64,000 nt of DNA from Hexactinellida sp. DTS-2022. Its lineage: Eukaryota; Porifera; Hexactinellida. Location: positions 3,720,001 through 3,784,000 of the forward strand of contig JAPNXP010000013.1 of the NCBI GenBank assembly GCA_028753945.1. Direction: 5' to 3'. Below are positions 1-11,642 of the stretch, one piece after another (the first letter of the stretch is position 1; each line of letters opens with the position of its first letter). The notes beneath the pieces are model-generated. The model worked only from the letters and a program-made list of their open reading frames with translations. It was not told where the DNA came from and ran no database searches. The translations under genes were made by a program, and so were the position numbers.

Positions 1-1180
1 TCAATTGCAAAATAGAAGCCAGCTTGAATTCACAAGTTAAATCAATATAATTATAGCAAGTTGAATCACTAGAGTAGGATTTAACAAGTTAAATCAATAT
101 AATTATTACAAGTTGAAACAATGGAATTAGATTTAACACTTTACTGAAACTGAAGTGTGAGTAAACAAAGAAATTTAGGCCCCCATTTGTGGCAGAAATT
201 AAACCCCATATTGAAAGATTTCTTCTCCCATCAGACGCAGAATTTTACGGTGAAACCAAATATGAAATAAAATTTGCGGGTTTAGTAAAACATATTTTGA
301 GTTATGGACCAGACAAATTTTGAAAGGTGTTAAAGATGTGTCCAAAATTTGTTAATAAAAAATCGTAACCCCAGGTGCAAATTAGACGGTCCCATCGCAC
401 CTACATGCCAAGTTTCAGCCCATCAACAATTAAGCTCTGGCCATTGCACCGTCTACGGAGAAAAAAAAAAAAAATAATAAAAATAATAATAATAAAGGCA
501 GTGATTCCAATACTGGGCCACTATACTATAGTATAGTCGGCACAGTAAAAATTGAAAAAGCATTAGGTTTCCGGTTTCCAAATGTGATTTTTGGCATATA
601 GGGGTAACTTTTGGCACCCGTCAACAATTTGAGGTTTTCACTCAAAATTTCTCTCACCTCGACAAGTTATTACGTCATTGTCACATTTCGAGAACCCTAA
701 AAAGTCACTTAATCGCACATAATTCGCGCCTTTTAAGAGATAAAAATCTGAAAATTTAATAGAATTCGCCTACTAATCGGAAATCAGTGTCATTTCACCT
801 ACTCATTCTTCAAATGAGATTTGTTTTTTAGCATGTATTTTAAGGTATCTCAATTTTGTTATTGATATGTGTAGAACAACAACAAATAATTATATTGATT
901 TAACTTGTTAAATCCTACTCTAGTGATTCAACTTGCGATAATTATATTGATTCAACTTATAAATTCCAGCTGGCTTCTATTTAATTGTAGCATTACTATA
1001 CAATGGATTAAATTAAATTAATTTATATAAGGAATTTGTTGACTTTACTCAACTCACCGTGGATAACATTGCTAAAAAAAATAACTAATAATTTAATATA
1101 TTATCAATAAGTAATGAATGAATGGCATTAAACTAAAGATGGTTTATGATAGAACCGTTAAGATTTTACATTCCACAACG
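1..1180. repeat. Interspersed repeat, inverted-arm segment
   Basis: No gene is seen. Bases 1-465 are an inverted copy of about 1955-2430: the same blocks appear on the opposite strand in mirrored order, including the stretch with ACGGTCCCATCGCACC and the end with GAAGCCAGCT. Bases about 880-1180 are a direct copy of 2310-2530 and of 46590-47110. A single unit of the palindromic satellite found at 43.4 kb lies at 480-545 (core CTATACTATAGTATAG), next to a short AAT run. The segment belongs to a family with several copies in this window; no coding capacity or transposase is visible, so its class is unknown. Confidence 0.6.
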
Positions 1181-1817
1181 ACAGATTAAGTGATTATATT
1201 TATTTCGGCTAGAATATTCTTGCACAATTAATGTACTGACGTAATTTATTATAATTAATTCCTTTTGTATTTAACTTAAGAAGTTTCCAATTGGATTAGT
1301 GGGGTTATCGAGTGCGCTGAATTCAAATATGATAGTGAAATTCGATTTAAATTAATAATAAGTGCAAATATTTGAACTTTATTTATTTTGCTGTACATAA
1401 TAATGGTGTTAAATTATTAATTTATTAATTAATATTTATACTAATTAGCTAAATTTCATTAATCTCAGAGATGATACAAGATAAAAACAAACTTTCAATT
1501 TATCAATTGGTCCTTATGCCACGTACCACCTATACAAGTGGGTCTTGACACCTTGAGGTGATGATGACATCGTCAAAAAAATGTATTTTTACAATTTTGT
1601 GAATTAAATAATTTGCATTGGCTGGTTGGAGTTGGGTGAATACCCAACACGCACTTTAAAAATGCTGAGTCATCACAGATTATATTCTACTGAAACCTGA
1701 ATATCTCTCAAATGCAGTGAGCTAAATTGAAACTTCCACCACTCTAAGGTTCGTTGCCTACTGAAACACCTTTCAGAAATAGTTTAACACCTTCATAGTG
1801 ATGATGACTAGGCAAAA

Positions 1818-1940
1818 AAAATCCAAAATTGCAGCTTGTGCCGACAGCATGTTCCTTTGGAGGCACTATCAATGAACCACTACCAAAATATAGTGCCATC
1901 AAAGGAACATGCGTCGGCACAGGCTGCAATTTTGGATTTT
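1818..1940. repeat. Foldback hairpin unit, copy 1 of 5
   Basis: About 50-base inverted arms (1818-1868 and 1890-1940) enclose a short loop. Each arm contains ATCCAAAATTGCAG, GTGCCGAC, GCATGTTCCTTTGG and GGCACTAT or their complements. The left arm has one extra A between GTGCCGAC and GCATG that the right arm lacks, and the same bulge recurs in the other copies. Short reading frames here are by-products of the palindrome. Confidence 0.8.
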
Positions 1941-2543
1941 ATTTTCATTTTTTTTTTCTCCGTAGACGGTGCCCTGGCCAGAGCTTTATAGTTGATGGGC
2001 TGAAACTTGGCATGTAGGTGCGATGGGACCGTCTAATTTGCACCAGGGGTTACGATTTTTGATTAACAAATTTTGGACACATCTTTAACACCTTTCAAAA
2101 TTTGTCTGGTCCATAACTCAAAATATGTTTTACTAAACCCCGAAATTTTATTTCATATTTGGATTCTTCTTAAAATTCTGCGGCTGTTGGGAGAAGAAAT
2201 TTTTAAAAAATGGGTTTAATTTTTGCCATAAATGGGGGTTGAAATTTCTTTGTTTACTCACACTTCAATTTCAGTAAAAGTGTTAAATCTAATTCTATTG
2301 TTTCAACTTGTAATAATTATATTGATTTAACTTGTTAAATCCTACTCTAGTGATTCAACTTCCGATAATTATATTGATTTAACTTATAAATTCCAGCTGG
2401 CTTCTATTTAATTCTAGTATTACTATACAATGGATTAAATTAAATAATATAATATATGGAATTTGTTGACTTAATTCAACTCAACCGTGGATAACATTGC
2501 TAAAAAAATTAACTAATAATATAATTTATTATCAATACATAAT

Positions 2544-2972
2544 CAGGGATGGAAACAGCCAAGCTGTTAACAGCAAATGAAAATCGAAGCTGTTAACAGC
2601 TAGATGCTGACCAATGCAATAATTGAAATATTAATATATAATCATCTAGTTTCATTTTCACTGTTATGTAAATACGATATGCAATTCGAATCTAAACATT
2701 TTTGGGTATAACTTTCTTTGCTTGTCCCTTTTCCTTAATTTTACTGATACAATTATTGAATTTGAACAGCTTGAATTGGCTGTTAACAGCTCACATTGGC
2801 TGTTAACAGCTCACATTGGCTGTTAACAGCTTAAAGGCGACTTAAATGCAGTTAAGGTTGAATGCCAATTGGGAACGAATTCTTAGCTGTTAACAGCGCT
2901 GTTAACAGCTAATAGTTAGCTGTTAACAGCAAACAGCCAAAATGGCTGTTAACAGCAGATTCACCACCCCTG
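2544..2972. mobile_element. hAT-like MITE rich in GCTGTTAACAGC
   Basis: The 429-bp element begins CAGGGATGG and ends CCACCCCTG, inverted with one mismatch, which is the usual form of hAT termini. It interrupts the long repeat: the uninterrupted relative near 47090 reads across the site. Flanks TACATAAT and TAACATAAT fit an 8-bp duplication with one indel. Inside, the 12-base palindrome GCTGTTAACAGC or a near copy recurs about ten times, mostly in the right half. There is no coding capacity. Confidence 0.75.
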
Positions 2973-3106
2973 TAACATAATGAATGAATGGCATTAAACT
3001 CAAGATGGTTTAAGATAGAAACTAACTGCAAATTTATCTACCGTTCCTTGTGACTCCGACCAATTAACAAATGGTTATTCACACCTTGGGCGTTGATGAC
3101 TTGGCG

Positions 3107-3233
3107 AAAAAAATCCAAAATTGCAGCCTGCGCCGACAGCATGTTCCTTTGGAGGCACTATCAATAACCCACCATCAAGATATAGTGCCACCAAAGGAAC
3201 ATGCGTCGGCACAGGCTGCAATTTTGGATTTTT
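3107..3233. repeat. Foldback hairpin unit, copy 2 of 5
   Basis: Same unit as at 1818-1940: arms of about 50 bases, extra A in the left arm after GCGCCGAC, loop around 3162-3180. It forms the right end of the long repeat. Confidence 0.8.
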
Positions 3234-5144
3234 ATTTATTATAATTCATTATTAAATTAAGGATCAATACAATTTACACAAATTTATACTAATTTTTATA
3301 TACAAGTGCCAATTTTTTTATTAGTATGTTATGTGACTTATGTAGCATTATTATTACATACTGACAGCTAAGTTTAACTATGAATGTTAACTATGTTTAA
3401 TTGACAATTTAAAGTCAACATGAAACAATTGTTATTGAAGCCAATCTATTAGTTCGGAGCAGAGTCTTCGGAGTCTGAATACATTAATAAATACTAAATA
3501 GTAATATTAATATTTCTCTCTAGATATACCTATACATAGTATTCGTACCTATCAATAATTTGTACCACAAATTCCAAATGGTGGAAATGAGTTGCGAAAT
3601 TAATGTGTATCTTATCAAACTATAAAATTGAAATATAAAATTTTCCAAATTTGGTTGATTGCTTGTTATGCTAAATGTTTGGGACAATTGGGGCCGTCGA
3701 CATTTCAAAAGTGGCCTGCATATTCCTACCATGTTCCACTTGTGGCACAGGTGGCACATATTTAAAGTGACTGTAAGTTAAAAACTAATTGTAGGAATAT
3801 TTACTGTAAGGTGCTTCTCAAGTAAATTTCTTTGTCAACAGTATGACATTTAATGGGTGTACAATGTCAATGAGACCTATCTATAGCTGTGTTCTGGATA
3901 CACAACTAACGTAACCATGATTCAAAGCGGATCATCGCCCTGTGTAGCAGCCCAGATTATACCCCCCACCAGAATATACCGGATGTATAACTAGACTAGC
4001 TTAGTTTGTACCCCGGGGGTTAAACTGGGCTAGCCCAGAATATTCCTCCTGTCTTCGTTTATAATAGCATGTGCAAAATATAGATTGTTTGGTGTAATCT
4101 ATTATAGCGTTATGTTGTATGAGTTACAGACTGTCTCATAAATAGGAAACCGCCCCAGAGTTAGTTTCAGTCGACAATATATATTAACTAAGTTGGTTAA
4201 TACGCGTATTGCGTATAATACGTAATTAATATAAGTAATAAGCATCCAATTAAACACGTTTAAACAACTAAGAATATTTACATCAAAAATTATAAAATTG
4301 AATTCGGAATTAGCATACAGTTAGGTCAGGTCTGCTTATTGTGAACAATATTTTAATATGAAAAACTTGTTATTATGTACGAGTTCTATGGTCCCAATTT
4401 AACAACTTACATAGGGTTTGTATTAAGTTGTGTTAGCTTATTATGAAGTCTCTCTATTATGAACACAATTTTGGTCCCTTGAATGTTCAAAATAAAGAAC
4501 CTGACTCTACTTGTTTACCTTATCTAACTTTTGGAAGTTAGTTTATATCTCCAATATAAATTCGGTTTCTATTCTTCTAACGCTTTAATACAATGCGAAT
4601 AACAAACACAGATATCCTCCCGACAGCAATTATCCCATATCCTGCAGGGCCGGCGGAAGCAGTTATAAAGTGGTCAGGCCATGGCTTGACCGGCCAACTA
4701 GTGACGTAAGAGTGGTAAGACTATTGGCCTGGTCACTTTAAAAAGTGGTCAGGCCATGGCCTGACCGGCCTAACCGCCCTGTCCTGACAGCTGACACAGT
4801 ATCATGTTGAACACTATATAATCGCTACTATAACTACATGTGTTACTTACAAATCTATTTCACTAGCATCATTCTATGCCATCTCTCTAAGTCCATTTTT
4901 CCGTGGCATTTTTTATGGAGGAAAAACATAGTTACTAAACTAAGTGATAGAAATGTATAGTACGTATTGGGGTGATATGCCACACTTAAAATTAGTTGTC
5001 AGTATGTAATAGTAATGCTACATAAGTCACATAAGATACTAATCACAAAATCGGCCACTTAGATAGAAAAATTCGCTACTCAGTGTTAGAATTTGTGTAA
5101 ATTGTATTGATCCTTAATTAATAATGAATTATGATAATAAAATA
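3234..5144. repeat. 1.9-kb segment bounded by ~150-bp inverted repeats
   Basis: Bases 3234-3386 and 4998-5144 are inverted copies of one another; both contain ATTAAGGATCAATACAATTT or its complement and the block around GTAGCATTA. They could be terminal repeats of a decayed element. No reliable gene lies between them. The interior holds the small hAT-like element at 4645-4781 and otherwise unremarkable AT-rich sequence. Confidence 0.5.
4645..4781. mobile_element. 137-bp hAT-like mini-element
   Basis: Starts CAGGGCCGGCGG and ends AACCGCCCTG, a short imperfect inverted repeat of hAT form, flanked by the 5-base direct repeat TCCTG. Internally a block of about 30 bases beginning AAAGTGGTCAGGCCATGGC occurs twice (about 4666 and 4743). 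Non-coding. Confidence 0.55.
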
Positions 5145-5418
5145 CTACTATAAGTCTATAACGAAGGTTAAGTTAATTTGCATAAATAAATAATAATTAA
5201 ATACGTGTATGAATGAAAAGGAAGAGCTTGGATGATCTTAATTAACTGCTTAATAATAGCCTCTAATTACCACATCAATGATAAATATTATAGCATATAG
5301 TGATTTCAATATCTAATAATAGACACCCATGAAGATTATATAAAAATGGAAATGCTCATGGCCTAGGCGAAACGCGTTTCACCTGGAAACGCATTTGGCC
5401 TGCAACATATATATGTTG

Positions 5419-5740
5419 TAGGCGAAATTGAGTACCAGGCGAGATTGAGTCATACTTATAGAAAATGTTTAACTAAATATTATGGGTTGTTAAAAATTTA
5501 TTATATCCCAGATCTAATCCCGCTATTTGTTCACTTCCAAATGATATCACAAGGTAAACAAGTATGCTGAATACGAATTTGACACTCACAAATTTCAATT
5601 ATGTCGATTTGTTGTTGTTATTGACAAAATTGGTAAACAAGTTTGTAAAATATTAGAATTTACCTAGAGACTAGACGGTTATTTTAAGTAATTGCATATG
5701 CTAAATACGAATTTAGAATTATCTACATGCACTAAGGGCT
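5419..5740 (-). repeat. Uninterrupted copy of the repeat hit by the Harbinger cluster
   Basis: Read on the minus strand this matches 11040-11263, then 13804-13876, then 25715-25745. At those points the other copy is split by Harbinger copy 1 and by the 13877-25714 chain. It therefore shows both insertion sites in their unoccupied state, each with a CTG at the insertion point. Confidence 0.8.
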
Positions 5741-7540
5741 GTTTGTTGTTAAAGTTGGGGAATTAATGACTAAGAATAAGATTGAGATTTTAAATTATTA
5801 GTAAGTAAGCAAACTAGTATCATATAGAACGTATATAGATTAATATTGAAGATTGACAAAATGAATACGAGTCCTTTTGTAAGTTTATTATAATGCGAGG
5901 TTAAAATGTAAACAGTATTCCCTAGCAAAAGCGAACGAGATTATAGGCTCGTAATAAATATTTATCCTAATCTACTCGCGAATTCAAACCATTTCACTCA
6001 AGCCACCAGTTTAATTAATCTCCAATACATATAGTTTTCAATTCATTCACCATAAACAGAACATAATTAATCGCGACACATTCTCTAATTAATGTTGAGT
6101 TTATTGATAAGCTGGTTGTGTTGTTAGTTGGTTTAATAGCTGTTTTTTTGCTATTAAATCAGCTTATCAATATCACTAAGTTGAGAATGTATAGCGAGTA
6201 AATGAGTAATTACGTTCTATTTATGTAGTAAATGTGTTTAAATGTGCATCTATAAATTAACAATACAAAGGCGTAGGCTCTGGTATGGTTGGTAGGCCAT
6301 GGACATACAAAAAATTGCCAATTGAAATACCAATGTGCATTGGCCTCCCAATATCACCGTAATGGACTAACCTATGGGCCCTATTAATCCCATTCCGAGA
6401 CTACGTCAAACTCCGTATGTGGGAATTCTCCGAATCTAAGATGTTGACATTTTTCAGACTACAGTACTTTCTCAATATTGGAAAAGTAGTCTAAAAATAA
6501 CAATTGTTATAATATGCAACCAGAGATGGGGCCAAATCCCTGGGGAATTAGAGTTTTAAAGATTTTAAGATTAATCCCAGTCCATTCAGAAGGGATTGGA
6601 AATTAATCAGAAAATCTCAAACTAAGGTCAGTGTGTGGGAATTAAGGAACTTCTAAATGATATTATTTCGAAACTGCTCTGAATTGGTGATTGACAAACA
6701 GGACATGTTAATCCAAGTTATTTTATTTAATGCTGCAATCTCACCAATTTGCATGTCTACAGGGTATGAAAGTCATTTCGTTTCTCGTACCTTCAAACAA
6801 ACAACAAATGTCTATTGTAATTACATGTAATATAAATTATATAATTGATAATAAATAATTATTTAGAAGCTTCATTATACTTTACTTTCACTAAGTAATA
6901 TAATATTTGGACAGGTGCGAAGTCAGCCCTAACTATAGTGGGTGTCAAGTGCGTAGGAGTAAGTATAGCCAGCGACCCTAATGGGGGCTCAGCAGAAAAC
7001 CTCTTACACACTAAGAGGCCTTGTTAAATGTTAATTCAGGAGCACTTTATATAAAAAAGGTTCTATGTAACGACTGAAAAAGAAATAGCACAGTAACACA
7101 TATTGACTGTGAAAACTAACTAATATGATTACATTCTTGACTGAGCTTAGCTGTGGACGTAATTGCATCCATTACGGAAAAAGAGCACAAGCCTAGTATA
7201 TTGATTATCTTTCTTTTGGATACAAACAACTTGTGACCTTCAGATGTTCTATATTTTGAACAGCGATTTTATTTGTATTGAGCCAAAGTAAATCCATGTT
7301 AATTTAAATATCAATTACTAAATAGCATTAATATATTTATTATACGTATTCTATTATTAGCCAATATATCATCATGTTTAAATAAAACACAATATCTGAA
7401 AAGTAGATATACTATCAACAAATATTGTGTTGAGTGAAAACATAAATAAATTACAACTGTTATTGAATACTCACATTACGATAATTAATAAACAATCGGA
7501 GAAATGCCAGCATAAAACATAGAGACAAAGTAGTCGGAAG
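5741..7540. other. Gene-free stretch
   Basis: AT-rich sequence with no convincing gene. A hairpin at about 6106-6172 has arms built on TATTGATAAGCTG/CAGCTTATCAATA and TTTAATAGC/GCTATTAAA. Nothing else was recognised. Confidence 0.5.
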
Positions 7541-7840
7541 ATTCTAAACATTTGATATTTGGAATTTTTGGACAAATGCCGACATACGGAGGCGGACAAA
7601 TGCAGGCACTTCGTTAGTTTTATCTCAAATAGAGATGCGTTTTTTATCTCCGAATTACTTTAATGTAATCCGGACAAACACACACACACTCACAAAGAAC
7701 TATTGTGCTTTTAATATACGAACCCTTCGGTCTCGGTCGCTTCGCGACGGATCACTCTCTCACAAAAGTCGCTTCGCGACTTTAGTTCATTCGTGTTAGG
7801 CACTACGCGATACAATTAACGGCCGCTTCGCGGCCTTTCC
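7541..7840 (-). repeat. Repeat fragment with three GCGAAGC hairpins, possibly Helitron-like
   Basis: On the minus strand a TATATTAAAAGC start is followed by a GTGTGTGT run, then TTTGTCCGGATTACATTAAA and AAAAACGCATCTC. Related blocks occur at 8440-8510, 47810-47900, 49525-49610 and 63060-63190. Three short hairpins sharing a CGCGAAGCG-type loop lie at about 7738, 7768 and 7821. GC-rich hairpins of this kind are common near Helitron 3' ends, but no Rep/helicase gene and no clear CTRR terminus is visible. Confidence 0.35.
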
Positions 7841-8977
7841 CTCCCCAAAAGCAATCACATTAATAATGAGTTTTAATAGCTCAATAAATTTCAGTGTGCA
7901 CGATAAGAAAGCTCGAATCAAAATAATACTAAAAGAAAAACAGGCAATAAAATAGACAAATGATTGATTGGTTAAATGAATTTATTTTCAATCAATCAAA
8001 TTTGAGCCTCAGAAAATATTTCTATTATGCACACTCTATTTATACTAATTGATGAAATCTGATAATCCATACTAACAAACCCTCGAATTTAATTGGCTAA
8101 AACTGGATTATTACACTTGCACTTTGCTATACCTGTGTTGGTACGATACACTATTTATGGTTGATTAGTGTAGGGACTAATTAATTAACTGTGTCACAAT
8201 CAGAAGAAAAATGGGAATTCGTCAACTGCTATCAGGTGTAGAAATTTAGTGTACGTCTAATGCTTTGAATTTTCTACAGATCGGAGCAAAATTGGGAAGC
8301 TAGTACAAAATATCTGTTTTTCGAAACTGTGACGTCATAATCCCATTATTTTGTTTCAAAAACCAATAGATCGTTGTCGCAGTACAAAATTACCCCTGTA
8401 TACAAATTTTCAGCTTTCTGGGACTCGTAGTCTTTCCAATCAATTCTGGACAAACACACACACACATCCACAACAATTCCGCTTTTAATATACAGATAGA
8501 TTATTGTGGTCTGCTTAAGCACTGCCGAATTTGGTAGCCCGCGAGACCATAGGCGTCTAACAATAGTGCAATCTTAAGGATTGGTTATCCACCAGTTGTA
8601 ATTCTGGTAGTTCAATAATTGTTTTGCTATCTCGTAACCTATCTTATTCAAGAGGTTTTGATCCGGGGCCCCGGCTGTCTATTAACGGCCACCCCAAATA
8701 ATATTATGAGGGGCGAAACGATACCTATTTTAATTTGAACATACAAACTAGACTCAATTCACAGGTCTAGACTAAATTCGGTTCGCCGGGTGACCGCTTA
8801 ACCGCTGCTAATATTGGTTAACTGTCAGATTTAATTGAGTAGTTAACCGGTCTGTTAATCTAGTTAAATAATATCAATGTAATTGCGTATAAAACACTAA
8901 TTTAAATTATATTAATTTTGTTAGAATATGGTAATCTTAAATCTATGCATTTCCATACGTAGAAAATTCCTATAAAC
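7841..8977. other. Gene-free stretch
   Basis: No gene seen. A CA-rich microsatellite with the same TTTTAATATAC flank as the previous repeat lies at 8450-8500. GGTTAAC-type motifs near 8780-8870 belong to the element family described next. Confidence 0.5.
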
Positions 8978-9827
8978 CAAGGGTGGGATTGTTATTGTTA
9001 ACCGTTCTGAGGCTACAGTTATGATTCGTTTTGTTTATACTACAGTGTAGGACTCAGTATTATAAAGTATTACTTCATAAGTAGTCATTAACTAATACAT
9101 TTCGCAATTTGGGCAAGTTAGAGATAGTGTATACGTGTAGTTACAGAAAATATATAATGTGGTCATTGTGGTATGAGAAATGGATTTATGATCATCATTT
9201 CCAACAAAATTCAGATATTTTTAATTATTTATACTGTACTTCCTCGCTAATCCCAACAGAGGTGTTCCGATTTTAAAAAATTCTGTTCCGATTAGTGAAG
9301 TAATACATTTTCTATTGGCCTCTATTACATGAGATTCCGATAATTTCGATCAAACTTGTCCAAAGCTTTTTAATCCAAACTAAACATGTAGACTGATGTA
9401 GTATACTACCTAATTAATTGTCTGAGACTTAGAAATTTATAATTCCATTGTAATATACGTTGGATCTCCTGTTCGGACTAGCGAGATTTACTGTAAGATA
9501 ATTTTCAAATAATACTGCTGAATATCAACAGACCGGCTTTCGTTAACCAGTTAGCCGCAGCTAACTGGTTAACGAAATCTGTAACCGCTAACCGATATTT
9601 AATAGCACCAGTTAAGCGGTTAGCCAGCCGGTTAACAAATCAGCCTTGTAAAAAAAAATAGTTAATGGTGGAGTTGGTTAACCGTTTTGAGGCCACGGTT
9701 ACGATTATCTTCACACTACGGTTAACCAGTTAACCGCCACTGAAAGTTATAACAAATTATATAGACATTTCTCAGAAAATATCCAAATTGTAGTAACGAA
9801 AAGACATTCTTTTAGCCAAGTACACTG

Positions 9828-9990
9828 CAGGGTTGTATCAACTCATTTTGAGTTGGCAAAACAACTCATTTTTTGTCTACCAACTCATTCAAATTTCCTT
9901 CACCAACTCATTCAACTCATTCATTTTGCTGTCACCAACTCATTCAACTCATTCAAGAAAATGAGTTGATTCTGCCAACTCATTTTTTAT
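9828..9990 (+). mobile_element. AACTCATT MITE, truncated copy
   Basis: Starts CAGGGTTGTATCAACTCATT and runs in parallel with the complete copy at 10146-10298, but lacks the right terminal repeat. AACTCATT or its complement recurs about ten times. Confidence 0.65.
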
Positions 9991-10145
9991 TAAACTAATT
10001 GTAACTAACGTATATCTTAAATCTTCAGTTTACTAATACATTTACAGCTGCGTAGGTCGGCTCTCAAAAGTGATCCGGCCAAATTTAGATCTCCCTAGCA
10101 TTAATGTTACGACAAAGTGAAAGTTGTCTGTCCATGGTCGGAAGT

Positions 10146-10298
10146 AGGGTTGTATCAACTCATTTTGAGTTGGAAAAAACAACTCATTTTTTGTCTACCA
10201 ACTCATTCAACTCATTCATTTTGCTGTCACCAACTCATTCAACTCATTCAAGAAAATGAGTTGATTCTGCCAACTCAAAATGAGTTGATACAACCCTG
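10146..10298 (+). mobile_element. AACTCATT MITE, complete copy
   Basis: A 153-bp element with 28-base perfect terminal inverted repeats: left begins AGGGTTGTATCAACTC, right ends GAGTTGATACAACCCT(G). The interior is mostly AACTCATT units. The CAGGGTTG start is shared with other hAT-like elements here (33828, 37458). No clear target duplication. Non-coding; the short reading frame across it is incidental. Confidence 0.75.
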
Positions 10299-10828
10299 CT
10301 GTAGTACTCTATAAGTGCAATTAACTGCGTACAAGTTTATCACTTCAGGTTACTTCTAAACTGTGTTGTCACCAAAATATATCATGTGACTATAGGTAAT
10401 AACTTAATAAGATAAACAATTATTATATTCTGAACAAAATGCGTGCAAATTCACACTGTTATCCAAAAATTTGTACTTCTAATTGTAATATTAACATATC
10501 GGTTAACTGATCACTAAAATCCGTAACAGTTAACTGGTATTAGCGGCGGTTAACCGAATCCAGCCTTGATTTAATATTTTCTGAAGGAGGAAATGTAGCA
10601 GTAGTAAGGAATAAAAACAAAGCTGAACCTTACTAATTATGTAGTATAAATAAATGTTCTACTGTGTTGATCAGCATGGGCGGTTAACCGTGGCGAAAAA
10701 TTGAATTGTAACCGTAGCCCCAGAATTTACCATTGAATAAAATATTGGGAACAACTAGATACTCTCCCCTGACTTGAGGGTGGGGTCGACACCTCCATCC
10801 TGACGCTATACAGTAAGTGCAATAAGTG

Positions 10829-10954
10829 CATAGGCGTCGTAAATGCAAAGGTCAATCCTTCGGCCCGCCCGGAAATTCCGGGTAAACTCCGGGTATAGTA
10901 TTAGTGGCATAGGGGCAACCCTTCCGGGCACCCGGGCGGGTTAAGACGCCTATG
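10829..10954. mobile_element. 126-bp GC-rich foldback mini-element
   Basis: Ends CATAGGCGTC and GACGCCTATG are perfect inverted repeats. Flanks AATAAGTG and AGTAAGTG match at 7 of 8 bases, fitting an 8-bp target duplication. The interior folds further through GCCCGCCCGG/CCGGGCGGG blocks and is far more GC-rich than its surroundings. Confidence 0.6.
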
Positions 10955-11642
10955 AGTAAGTGGCTTAGAAATTAGTATGTATCTCAAATATAAGTGTCAC
11001 TAAGTGTCTCTTTAACAACATATGCACTTATTTGCAAGTAGTACATATGTATAGTTAATTCTAAATTCGTATTCAGCATATGCAATTACTTAAAATAACC
11101 GTCTAGTCTCTAGGTAAATTCTAATATTTTACAAACTTGTAAACCAATTTTGTCAATAACAACAACAAATAGACATAATAGAAATTTGTGAGTGTCAAAT
11201 TCGTATTCAGCATACTTGTTTACCTTGTGATATCATTTGGAAGTGAACAAATAGCGGGATTAGCTAGGGCCGTATTCACTAAACTACTTAAACTTAAACT
11301 TAAACTTAAACTAAGTATAAACTAAGTAAATACTTAGTTTTCATCCCAAACTAAGATTTACTTAGTTTTTACTTAGTTTTCATTAAGTATTTTCAAGTTT
11401 ATTCTACTTAAATAAAACTAAGTATTTACTTAGTTTTTACTTAGTTTTCATCCAAAAACTAAGTATTTACTTAGTTTTCATCCCAAACTAAGTATTTACT
11501 TAGTTTACACTAAAATTCAGTTAATTGTCATTTAATGTAAAATTCAATATGCAAAAGCAACACCGACAGTATTTAAGATTTTAATAGTGTTGAAATACAA
11601 TATTCATTTCGATCAATTTACAACTTTACTATTATTTTCTGA

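Larger units (their letters stand above)
1181..3233 (+). repeat. Long interspersed repeat, copy A
   Basis: This stretch matches 45460-47360 in the same order and orientation, with moderate divergence. Shared landmarks are a CATCGT-containing block near 1570, a block with TCCACCACTCTAAGG near 1735, a hairpin unit, the TCCGTAGACGGTGCCC block, and a second hairpin unit at the right end. Copy A has gained a 429-bp hAT-like element (2544-2972) that copy B lacks. No long reading frame is present. It is probably a non-autonomous or badly decayed element; true termini could not be fixed. Confidence 0.6.
8978..10735. repeat. Cluster of hAT-like fragments rich in GGTTAACCG
   Basis: Motifs built on GTTAACCGGTTAAC recur throughout. 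Probable termini are CAAGGGTGGG at 8980, CAGCCTTG at about 9640 and CAGCCTTG near 10569; a further terminus of the same family, CAAGGCTGAATTCGG, lies at 57824. A hairpin at about 9541-9574 has perfect 14-base arms (CGTTAACCAGTTAG and complement). These look like two or more overlapping non-autonomous elements. Exact boundaries and target duplications were not resolved. Two AACTCATT elements are inserted in the same stretch. Confidence 0.5.

Noticed and set aside
1744-2017. Overlapping small reading frames on both strands (MQPVPTHVPL..., MQLVPTACSF...)
   Set aside because: They lie within the hairpin unit and recur in mirrored form at other copies; they are products of the palindrome, not genes.
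10117-10314. 65-residue frame rich in LIQ repeats
   Set aside because: It is the translation of the AACTCATT element between its inverted ends.
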